Shown piece by piece: positions 24,088 through 30,626 of a stretch of 30,626 bases of DNA. How positions within the stretch are numbered: position 1 is the first letter of the stretch; the number at the start of each line of letters is the position of its first letter. The stretch lies in NCBI GenBank assembly GCA_900764225.1, contig CAAFNG010000136.1, forward strand, positions 1-30,626, written 5' to 3'. A model generated the notes under the pieces. It was given only the letters and a program-made list of their open reading frames with translations. It did not search any database and had not been told where the DNA came from. The DNA is from Lachnospiraceae bacterium (GTDB taxonomy: Bacteria; Bacillota; Clostridia; Lachnospirales; Lachnospiraceae). The position numbers and the translations under genes were made by a program.

Positions 24088-25492
24088 ACAGGCTTGCTTC
24101 TCCATCATTTGCAAAAGCATTCTCTTCATCCTGCTCAGAACCGTCCTGAGAATCTGAGTTCTGCTCATCCTGGGCAGAGCTCTCATCTGAGCTGCTCTTA
24201 TCAGAGCTGTCATCCTTACCAAGTTTTACAGTCACAGTTTTCTCTTTATATTCATTGCCATCCTGAACGGCAACAACTACATCGATCTTTTCCTTCGGCT
24301 CATAGTACTGAAGCAGCTCTACCAGCTGATCGATACTTGTGATGGTCTTTCCATCAAACTCTGTGATGACCATGTTTTTGGTGATACCGGCCTTATCGGC
24401 AGGACCATCCTCTGTTACCTGGGATACGAATACACCCTGTGGGATGCCGTAGATCTGAGCAGCCTCATCACTGACTGTACTACCTGTGATTCCAAGAATA
24501 CCATGATTATCAACCTTATCTCTTGCCTTTGCGTTCATCATATTTTCAAGAGAATCTGCAACATCGGAGATGGCAATGGAATAGCCCATACCCTCAACCT
24601 CTGTGGATGCAAGCTTGGAAGAGTTGATACCTACGACCTCGCCATCCATATTCAGAAGAGCACCACCACTGTTACCAGGGTTGATCGCTGCATCGGTCTG
24701 GATCAGGTTGACACCTTTATTCAGGCTACTGCTGTTATCTGTGGAATCACCGGATTCTACCTGTCCTGAGGAATCGATCTTACGGTTTTTGGCACTGACG
24801 ATACCAGTTGTAACTGACTGTCCATAACCAAGTGCATTACCGATTGCAACAACCTGCTCACCGATCTTCAGATCATCGGAGCTGCCGATCTTTGCAACAG
24901 CGATCGCATCCATCGTGTCATCAGAAACATCCTTTGTTGCAACAGATACAACTGCCAGATCTTCATTCTCATCGAAACCTTTTACAGTTGCCTCATACGC
25001 ACTGCCGTCAGCAAAAGCAACAGATAATGTATCTGCTCCGTCAACAACATGATAGTTTGTTGCGATCAGAAGCTCGGAGTTTGTTTTTCCGATAATAATA
25101 CCGGAACCACTTCCCTGTACCTCCTGCTCCTGGCTCGGTGCATACTGGGAACCGAACATGCTGTAGTAATTCTGAACCTCCTGAACGGATTTTGTTGTGA
25201 TCGCAACTACGGAAGGCATTGCCTCCTCAGCAACATCGGATACATCCAGGCTGCCCTTTGTGTCAGAGGATTTTGTATCCGCTTCTTCTGTATCCTCAGA
25301 TTTCTTCTCGGATTTCATAAGCGTAAGTTTCTCGGAGCTGTCTGTTGCGGCCTGTACGGACTGTGCACCAGAAAAATAGTTTACACCCTCATATGCTCCC
25401 ACACCAATACCGCCTGCAAGTACTGCACACAGGCTGATGGTTGCACCTTTCTTCATCATTTTCTTTATTTTTAATTTTCTGTTATTGTTCAT
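24053..25492 (-). CDS. HtrA/DegP-like serine protease with PDZ domain
   Basis: 479 residues. A short basic cytoplasmic tail, one membrane anchor (about 15-35) and an acidic Ser/Lys linker precede a trypsin-like domain. The triad is complete: His148 (ATNYHVVDGA), Asp178 (DENEDLAVV) and Ser275 (NPGNSGGALL). A PDZ domain follows (about 330-420: GVFVSQVTEDGPADKAGI, ITSIDQL), then a Ser/Asp/Glu-rich tail. The active site faces outward, as for quality-control proteases of misfolded exported proteins. GGGAGG is 8 nt before the ATG. It lies 95 nt after the znuB stop on the same strand, with no obvious terminator between, so some read-through is possible. Confidence 0.95.
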   Translation of the reverse strand: MNNNRKLKIKKMMKKGATISLCAVLAGGIGVGAYEGVNYFSGAQSVQAATDSSEKLTLMKSEKKSEDTEEADTKSSDTKGSLDVSDVAEEAMPSVVAITTKSVQEVQNYYSMFGSQYAPSQEQEVQGSGSGIIIGKTNSELLIATNYHVVDGADTLSVAFADGSAYEATVKGFDENEDLAVVSVATKDVSDDTMDAIAVAKIGSSDDLKIGEQVVAIGNALGYGQSVTTGIVSAKNRKIDSSGQVESGDSTDNSSSLNKGVNLIQTDAAINPGNSGGALLNMDGEVVGINSSKLASTEVEGMGYSIAISDVADSLENMMNAKARDKVDNHGILGITGSTVSDEAAQIYGIPQGVFVSQVTEDGPADKAGITKNMVITEFDGKTITSIDQLVELLQYYEPKEKIDVVVAVQDGNEYKEKTVTVKLGKDDSSDKSSSDESSAQDEQNSDSQDGSEQDEENAFANDGEASLFRDFEQNGLND

Positions 25493-25587
25493 GATTAAGT
25501 CCCTCCCTGGAAAAAATCTTCTCTGTTTCCTTTTGATGCTTCAAAGTATAGATTTTAATTGTGTTGACTTTGTGGGAAAAATGTGTT

Positions 25588-26385
25588 TTATTTGTTAAAA
25601 CTTTTCACAGTCATAACCACCACAAACCATGCAACCTCAAGAAGGACGATCGTTCCTCCCGGTTTCAGCCCTGCATAATAGGAAAGAAACAGCCCTGCGA
25701 TCGTCGTACATACAGCTACCAGAATTCCGCACACCAGCGTCCCCTTATAGCTTTTTGCCATCTGCATTCCGCATGCAATGGGCACTACCAGCATGGAAGA
25801 AACGATCAGGGTTCCTACTGTACGTGATGCAATGGAAACCGTCAGCGCTGTCAGGATCGTAAACAGAAAATTGATATTTCTTACGGAAACACCTGAGATC
25901 CTTGCCGCATTCTCATCGAATCCAATATAAAAAAGCTCTCTGTAAAAAAACAGCACAGCTCCCAGAACCAGAACACTGATCACAACAACCAGTGCCAGCT
26001 CTCCCTCGCTGATCGATACAATACTTCCAAAAAGAAAGCTGTTCAGACTTGCGCCATTTTCCACAAAACCGGATAACACACCGGCCAGTCCGATTCCGGC
26101 AGACATGACGATGGAGATTGCCACCTCCGAATACCGGGGGATTTTTTTTCGGATCGCTTCAATTCCAAGTGCTGCTACGATACACACTGCCACAGCTCCG
26201 GCAACCGGATTGATCCCCAGGATCAGGCCAAGCACAACGCCCGCCAGGGAAGAATGAGAAAGCGCATCTCCGATCATGGACATCCGCTTCAGCACAATGG
26301 TGATCCCGATGCAGGGAGTGATCACTGCCAGAAGGATTCCCACGAGAAAAGCCCTCTGCATAAATCCATATTGTAAAATACTCAT
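25588..26385 (-). CDS. znuB: Zinc/manganese ABC transporter permease
   Basis: 265-residue integral membrane permease of the ABC-3 (ZnuB/MntB) family, with about eight hydrophobic spans. Family motifs seen are GDALSHSSLAGVVLGLILGINP near 36-57 and VGTLIVSSMLVVPIACGMQMAKS near 205-227. The start overlaps the ATPase stop by 4 nt (ATGA), showing translational coupling. Zinc and not manganese is favoured by the Zur-like regulator and the His-rich binding protein in the same operon. Confidence 0.92.
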   Translation of the reverse strand: MSILQYGFMQRAFLVGILLAVITPCIGITIVLKRMSMIGDALSHSSLAGVVLGLILGINPVAGAVAVCIVAALGIEAIRKKIPRYSEVAISIVMSAGIGLAGVLSGFVENGASLNSFLFGSIVSISEGELALVVVISVLVLGAVLFFYRELFYIGFDENAARISGVSVRNINFLFTILTALTVSIASRTVGTLIVSSMLVVPIACGMQMAKSYKGTLVCGILVAVCTTIAGLFLSYYAGLKPGGTIVLLEVAWFVVVMTVKSFNK

Positions 26386-27044
26386 ACCTCGTCAATTCTC
26401 CCTTCTTCCGCTTTGAAAAACCGGTTTGCACCCTTAAACTCATTGGAATTTCCATGCGTAACCATAAGAATAGTCAGGCCCTGTTCTTCATTACGTTTTT
26501 TCAGAACTCTGGCAAGTGCCTTCACAGAAACGATATCCATTCCTGTAGTCGGCTCGTCCAGTATCAGGATCTTCGGATTTCCCACCAGTGCACGTGCCAG
26601 CATGACCCTCTGCTGCTGCCCGCCGGAAAGCTCTCCAATCCTGCTTTTCCAGTAATCCTCCATCTCCATCTCGGCAAGAGCAGCCTTCAGCCGGGGGATT
26701 TCCTTCTTTATCCGGAACCGCTCTCTCCATGAAGACGTATAAACGCCTGTCATCATGATCTCTTCCACCGTGGCCGGAAAATTCTGGTTTCTGCTGATAC
26801 TGTTCTGTGGAACATACCCCAGCTCTCCCTTTCCGAAGGTGGCAGAAATATCTTTTCCATTTACTGTAATGCTTCCCTCCTGCGCTTTCAGTTCACCCAG
26901 AAGAAGCTTCAGAAATGTACTTTTCCCACTTCCGTTTTCACCGGTAAGAATGGCATAATCTCCATCCTCCACTTCCAGATTTACCTGTTCCAGAACAGGC
27001 GTCCCTGTATAATGAAACGAAAGATTTTCTATTAAAATTCCCAT
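26382..27044 (-). CDS. znuC: Zinc/manganese ABC transporter ATP-binding protein
   Basis: 220-residue ABC ATPase with Walker A GENGSGKST (about 35-43), Q-loop YVPQN near 77, signature LSGGQQQR near 138, Walker B ILILDEPT near 155, and an H-loop His (MVTHG near 195). It forms the motor of the zinc importer with the permease that overlaps its stop codon. It starts 25 nt after the binding-protein gene. Confidence 0.94.
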   Translation of the reverse strand: MGILIENLSFHYTGTPVLEQVNLEVEDGDYAILTGENGSGKSTFLKLLLGELKAQEGSITVNGKDISATFGKGELGYVPQNSISRNQNFPATVEEIMMTGVYTSSWRERFRIKKEIPRLKAALAEMEMEDYWKSRIGELSGGQQQRVMLARALVGNPKILILDEPTTGMDIVSVKALARVLKKRNEEQGLTILMVTHGNSNEFKGANRFFKAEEGRIDEV

Positions 27045-27069
27045 AGATTTCTCTCCTGCTTTTTCTATC

Positions 27070-28020
27070 TCAATTCAACGCTTTCTGCAAAGCTTCCAGA
27101 TTTTTTCTCATCACGGAAAAATAATCCTCACCGGCCTGGATATCCTCTTCACTTAACCCCTCGATCGGATTCAGCACTGCAGTCACCGCGTCCACTTCCT
27201 TTGCCACTGTCTTCGCCACTTTGGGGCTTGCCAGCTCCTCAAAAAAGATGGTATGGATGTCGTATTTTTTTGCATACTTAATAACTTCTTCCATCTTCGC
27301 AGGATCCGGCTCCGAATCCGGTGTCAGACCTTCGATTGCCAGCTGTGTCAGATCATAAGCATTACACAGATATCCGAAAGCCTCATGTGCCACAATGATA
27401 TCCCTTTTCTTCACATTCGCAAGACCATCCCTGATCTCTTTATCCAGCTCATCGAACTCACCGGCATATTTTTTATAATTGGCTTCATAATAATCCCTGT
27501 TCTCCGGATCTGCTTTCACAAAAGCATCTCGGATATTCGCCATCTCCTGTTTTGCACGCATGGGATCCAGCCATACATGAGGATCCTTCCCATCGTCTCC
27601 ATGGCTATGATCCTCGCCGCCCTCAAGAAGCTCTACACCATCCGATGCTTCTGTCACCACAAGATCTTTATTCTCCAGTGTTGCAAGCACATCCTCAACC
27701 CAGTGCTCCAGATCCGCACCATTGAAAACAAAAACATCCGCATCCTCAAGATTCCGGATATCCACTGCCGCAGGTTCCCAGTCATGAGGCTCTGTTCCCG
27801 CCGGAACCATATCCTTTACCTCGACCTTATCGCCGCCGACCTTCCGGGCAAAATCATACATGGGATAAAAGCTTGCCATTACTTTCAGCCGCCCGTCATC
27901 CTCGAATGTCTGGCTTGCCGCTCCGGCTCTGTGCAGACCATATCCGGTCACGCCACCCACCACAAGGACAGTCGCCGCAAGGACTGCTGCAGCTGCAATT
28001 TTTCCTCTGTCAAAGCTCAT
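27070..28020 (-). CDS. znuA: Zinc ABC transporter substrate-binding protein
   Basis: 316-residue cluster 9 (ZnuA-like) metal-binding protein. Metal ligands expected are His79 (GTEPHDWEP), His148 (DPHVWLDP), His212 (VAHEAFGYL) and an acidic residue in FFEELASPK near 282. A short His/Asp-rich loop (EDHSHGDD, 137-143) is typical of zinc chaperoning. The N-terminus has a hydrophobic segment (9-28), but no lipobox Cys, unusual for a Gram-positive binding protein; it must be anchored by an uncleaved helix or released after AGA-A. AAGGAGG precedes the ATG. It is the first transporter gene after the regulator. Confidence 0.92.
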   Translation of the reverse strand: MSFDRGKIAAAAVLAATVLVVGGVTGYGLHRAGAASQTFEDDGRLKVMASFYPMYDFARKVGGDKVEVKDMVPAGTEPHDWEPAAVDIRNLEDADVFVFNGADLEHWVEDVLATLENKDLVVTEASDGVELLEGGEDHSHGDDGKDPHVWLDPMRAKQEMANIRDAFVKADPENRDYYEANYKKYAGEFDELDKEIRDGLANVKKRDIIVAHEAFGYLCNAYDLTQLAIEGLTPDSEPDPAKMEEVIKYAKKYDIHTIFFEELASPKVAKTVAKEVDAVTAVLNPIEGLSEEDIQAGEDYFSVMRKNLEALQKALN

Positions 28021-28126
28021 TCTTTATATCCTCCTTGCCTGATCTTCGTCTCTATCGCCAGGCATCACCGTATTCGCCGTCCATAATCTCCACTTCTTAT
28101 GCTATTCCAGACATTCACATACACAG

Positions 28127-28543
28127 CTACTTTCTCTTACGCCTGCATTTATCACAGTATCCGTAAAAGATCGTCCGGCTCTGATCGATCTCAAAGCCGT
28201 GTTCATCCAGCACATGTCCTACAAAATGGTCGATGCATCCGCACTGCAGAGGAATCGTATGCCCGCACTCCAGACACACAAGCTTTCCGTAATTCTTACG
28301 CTCCTCATCCCGGATAAAACGGTACTGCGCCGGTGCGCCCTCTACAGACGGAACCTTCAGCACGGCGCCTTCCTTCTGTAATCGCTCCAGACCTCTGTAC
28401 ACGGTTGTCCTTCCTATACGAATGTCTTTTCCGCGGAGAATATCCATAAACTGATCGATCGTATAAAAAGTATCTCCATATTCCTGCAGGCATTCCATAA
28501 TTACTTTCTGCTGCTTTGTACTGTATTTTATTTTTTCTTCCAT
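28127..28543 (-). CDS. zur: Fur family regulator, probably Zur
   Basis: 138-residue Fur-family repressor: N-terminal winged helix (residues about 1-80, with IRIGRTTVYRGLERLQKEGAV), then a metal-binding dimerisation domain with two structural CxxC pairs (Cys90/Cys93 and Cys130/Cys133) and extra Cys101/Cys103. An upstream in-frame extension to 28675 is non-coding in look and contains the promoter; AGGTGA before the ATG at 28543 marks the start. Position at the head of the znuA-znuC-znuB operon argues for zinc sensing and autoregulation through the 7-1-7 palindrome upstream. PerR or Fur function is less likely but not excluded. Confidence 0.88.
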   Translation of the reverse strand: MEEKIKYSTKQQKVIMECLQEYGDTFYTIDQFMDILRGKDIRIGRTTVYRGLERLQKEGAVLKVPSVEGAPAQYRFIRDEERKNYGKLVCLECGHTIPLQCGCIDHFVGHVLDEHGFEIDQSRTIFYGYCDKCRRKRK

Positions 28544-28614
28544 ATATTTGTCACCTATTGTTATATCGGATATTCGCAATCCGCTTTCGTTACCTGATTC
28601 AGTTAAATTGAATT

Positions 28615-28629
28615 TGAAAACCGTTTTCA
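28615..28629. promoter_or_regulatory. Fur/Zur-type operator (7-1-7 palindrome)
   Basis: TGAAAACCGTTTTCA is a perfect 7-1-7 inverted repeat, the geometry of Fur-family boxes. It overlaps the last base of the -10 and the expected transcription start of the zur/znu promoter, ideal for repression. It differs by one base in length from a CcpA cre site. Confidence 0.75.
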
Positions 28630-28657
28630 TATTACATTCAAAAAAGAATTCCGTCAA
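28629..28657 (-). promoter_or_regulatory. Promoter of the zur-znuACB operon
   Basis: TTGACG at 28657-28652, a 17-nt spacer, and TAATAT at 28634-28629 on minus, followed directly by the palindromic operator. The leader to the regulator's ATG is about 80 nt. Confidence 0.85.
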
Positions 28658-28810
28658 GTTGTTTTTTCGTATCATTTGTTACCGATTTTTTATACAGCAC
28701 ATGATATTCTTTCTCCGTCATATGAAACCAGGCATATATTTGCCCCAAATCAATCACACTAATTAAGCGGGATTTTTTTCTCCGCACGCTTATTACAGGA
28801 GGTATATATA

Positions 28811-30451
28811 ATGGAACAGAAAATGTTTTGCTATCAGTGTCAGGAAACTGCCGGCTGCTCCGGCTGCACAATATCCGGTGTCTGCGGAAAAACTCCGGAT
28901 GTGGCAGCCATGCAGGATCTTCTCGTTTATGTAACAAAAGGGCTCTCCGCCGTCACCACTGCACTTCGCAGCGAAGGAACGGAAATCCCTTCTTATATTA
29001 ATCATATGGTAATTCAGAATCTTTTCACAACTATCACCAATGCCAATTTTGACAAAGACTCCGTTGTCGCAAAGATCAGCGAAACCATCTCCGCCAAGGA
29101 ACAGCTCCTTGCACAGCTTTCCAGCAAAAAAGGACTTCCGGCAGCTGCACTCTGGCATCCAAAAAGTCCTGCCGACTACGATTCCATGGGATACGTTACC
29201 AGCATCCTTGCTACAAAAAATGAAGACATCCGAAGTCTCCGCGAGCTGATCACTTACGGCCTGAAAGGTCTCTGTGCTTACACCAGCCACGCCAACGCTC
29301 TTCTCCGTGAGGACCCGGAGCTGGATGCTTTTATTCAGAGTGCCCTTGCAAAAACCCTGGACGACAGTCTCACTGCAGATGAACTGACAGCTCTCACTTT
29401 GGAAACCGGAAAATTCGGTGTGCGGGGAATGGCACTTCTGGATCAGGCCAACACCGATACCTTTGGCAATCCGGAGATTACAAAGGTTAATATCGGAACC
29501 AGGAAAAATCCGGGAATTCTTGTTTCCGGTCACGATCTTCACGACCTGGAAATGCTTCTGGAGCAGACCCAGGGCACAGGTGTTGACATTTACACGCATT
29601 CCGAAATGCTCCCTGCCCACTACTACCCTGCTTTCAAAAAATATCCAAACTTTGCGGGAAACTACGGAAATGCCTGGTGGAAACAGAAAGAAGAGTTCGA
29701 AAGCTTCAACGGTCCTATCCTGATGACCACCAACTGTATCGTTCCTCCGAAGGACAGCTACAAAAACAGGCTTTATACCACAGGTGCCACAGGTTACCCA
29801 GGATGTACTCATATTTTACCAGGTCCTGACGGCAAAAAAGACTTTTCACAGATCATCCATTATGCAAAAACCTGTGCCGCTCCAACAGAGATCGAGCAGG
29901 GTGAAATCATTGGAGGCTTCGCCCACAACCAGGTATTATCTCTTGCAGACCAGATCGTAGACGCCGTAAAATCCGGTGCCATCCGGAAATTTGTTGTCAT
30001 GGCAGGATGCGACGGCCGTGCAAAATCCCGCAGCTACTATGAAGATTTCGCAAAAGCGCTTCCAGAGGATACCGTGATCCTCACTGCCGGCTGTGCCAAA
30101 TACCGCTACAATAAACTGAACCTGGGAGATATCAACGGAATCCCACGTGTTCTGGATGCCGGACAGTGCAATGATTCTTATTCCCTTGCCCTGATCGCCA
30201 TGAAGCTCCAGGATGTATTCGGTCTTGATGATATCAATGAGCTTCCTATCATTTACAATATCTCCTGGTACGAGCAGAAGGCTGTTATCGTTCTCCTTGC
30301 CCTCCTCTCCCTCGGTGTAAAAAATATTCACCTGGGACCGACACTACCTGCTTTCCTTTCTCCAAATGTAGCCAAGCTCCTGGTCGACAATTTTGGAATC
30401 GCGGGAATTCAGTCTGTGGAGGAAGATATGAAGCTCTTCTTCGAAGAATAA
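28811..30451 (+). CDS. hcp: Hydroxylamine reductase (hybrid-cluster protein)
   Basis: 546-residue hybrid-cluster protein. Cys7, Cys10, Cys19 and Cys25 follow the CX2CX8CX5C pattern of the [4Fe-4S]-type (anaerobe, class I) enzymes. The hybrid cluster ligands are recognisable in [41 protein letters not shown] and DAGQCNDSY. Hcp reduces hydroxylamine in vitro and is now viewed as an NO reductase/nitrosative-stress protein. AGGAGG at 28797-28802 is 8 nt before the ATG. It is divergent from the zur operon. No clear promoter or NO-responsive site was recognised in the 135-nt leader. Confidence 0.96.
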   Translation: MEQKMFCYQCQETAGCSGCTISGVCGKTPDVAAMQDLLVYVTKGLSAVTTALRSEGTEIPSYINHMVIQNLFTTITNANFDKDSVVAKISETISAKEQLLAQLSSKKGLPAAALWHPKSPADYDSMGYVTSILATKNEDIRSLRELITYGLKGLCAYTSHANALLREDPELDAFIQSALAKTLDDSLTADELTALTLETGKFGVRGMALLDQANTDTFGNPEITKVNIGTRKNPGILVSGHDLHDLEMLLEQTQGTGVDIYTHSEMLPAHYYPAFKKYPNFAGNYGNAWWKQKEEFESFNGPILMTTNCIVPPKDSYKNRLYTTGATGYPGCTHILPGPDGKKDFSQIIHYAKTCAAPTEIEQGEIIGGFAHNQVLSLADQIVDAVKSGAIRKFVVMAGCDGRAKSRSYYEDFAKALPEDTVILTAGCAKYRYNKLNLGDINGIPRVLDAGQCNDSYSLALIAMKLQDVFGLDDINELPIIYNISWYEQKAVIVLLALLSLGVKNIHLGPTLPAFLSPNVAKLLVDNFGIAGIQSVEEDMKLFFEE

Positions 30452-30559
30452 GTTTCACTCACTGCTTATTGTTCTTCGCAACTCTGCAGGAAATTTACTT
30501 GCTCCGGTAAAGAAATCGGATTACATGGTCTTATTTTGTTGTAATTTAATCATAAATTC

Positions 30560-30588
30560 TTTCAATGTATTTTGTATTATGATATAAT
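30560..30588 (+). promoter_or_regulatory. Candidate promoter of a gene beyond the right edge
   Basis: TTTCAA at 30560-30565, a 17-nt spacer and a perfect TATAAT at 30583-30588. A purine-rich AAGAAAGAAGG at 30609-30619 lies just before the edge. The next gene's start codon is probably at or just past 30626. Only a weak hairpin (AATAAG/CTTATT at about 30448-30473) follows hcp. Confidence 0.5.
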
Positions 30589-30626
30589 ATACTCATAATT
30601 TACTCATCAAGAAAGAAGGTATGCAT

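Noticed and set aside
28052-28084. Ten-residue ORF between zur and znuA
   Set aside because: It has a weak GGAG before an ATG but is too short to support; it lies in a short gap with a TGCCTG/CAGGCA hairpin.
28615-28629. CcpA catabolite-responsive (cre) site
   Set aside because: The palindrome is 15 bp with a single central base, one longer than the 14-bp cre consensus, and sits on a zinc operon promoter.
28793-29812. 339-codon minus-strand frame opposite hcp
   Set aside because: Shadow of the hybrid-cluster protein gene, with Cys/Gly/Phe-rich low-complexity translation and no ribosome-binding site.

Overview
The window looks like a chromosomal segment of an anaerobic gut Firmicute, most likely a Lachnospiraceae (Blautia/Dorea-like) member. 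This is inferred from the strong AGGAGG ribosome-binding sites, sigma-A promoters, a class I hybrid-cluster protein, a Clostridium kluyveri-type 4-hydroxybutyrate dehydrogenase, BspA-like leucine-rich repeats, and a giant secreted Ig-like/alpha-toroid protein. I saw no rRNA, tRNA, CRISPR array, insertion sequence or phage gene. Most genes lie on the minus strand.

Region 1 (1-8.95 kb). A sodium:alanine symporter on + ends at a bidirectional terminator shared with a convergent minus-strand operon. That operon starts with a clear sigma-A promoter (3384-3356) and a canonical cobalamin riboswitch (about 3320-3150), followed by antiterminator and terminator elements. It then encodes a leucine-rich-repeat protein and a LOG-family nucleotide hydrolase. 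Upstream lies a 1,734-residue secreted protein containing a prenyltransferase-type alpha/alpha toroid, the fold class also seen in transcobalamin. It has its own consensus promoter, a structured leader of about 220 nt that I cannot assign, and a terminator abutting the start.

Region 2 (8.95-16 kb). A divergent pair: a LacI-family regulator on + and a five-gene sugar operon on minus (L-fucose/L-arabinose-isomerase-family enzyme, two-subunit transketolase, FGGY kinase, TIM-barrel isomerase/epimerase). The kinase resembles glycerol kinase but lacks two glycerol-pocket residues. Together the genes suggest isomerase, then kinase, then transketolase breakdown of an aldose, resembling the transketolase route for D-apiose.

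Region 3 (16-24.1 kb). A second minus-strand catabolic operon: NhaC-type antiporter, YtcJ-type amidohydrolase, aldehyde dehydrogenase, cytidylate-kinase-like protein, an aguB (N-carbamoylputrescine amidase) pseudogene with its catalytic middle deleted, and 4-hydroxybutyrate dehydrogenase. A GAF-like/LuxR-HTH regulator is divergent. The operon leader carries two tandem terminator-like hairpins.

Region 4 (24-30.6 kb). An HtrA protease; a zinc-uptake operon (Zur-like regulator, ZnuA, ZnuC, ZnuB) with a Fur-type 7-1-7 palindrome at the promoter; a divergent hydroxylamine reductase/hybrid-cluster protein; and at the right edge a promoter and the start of a further gene outside the window.
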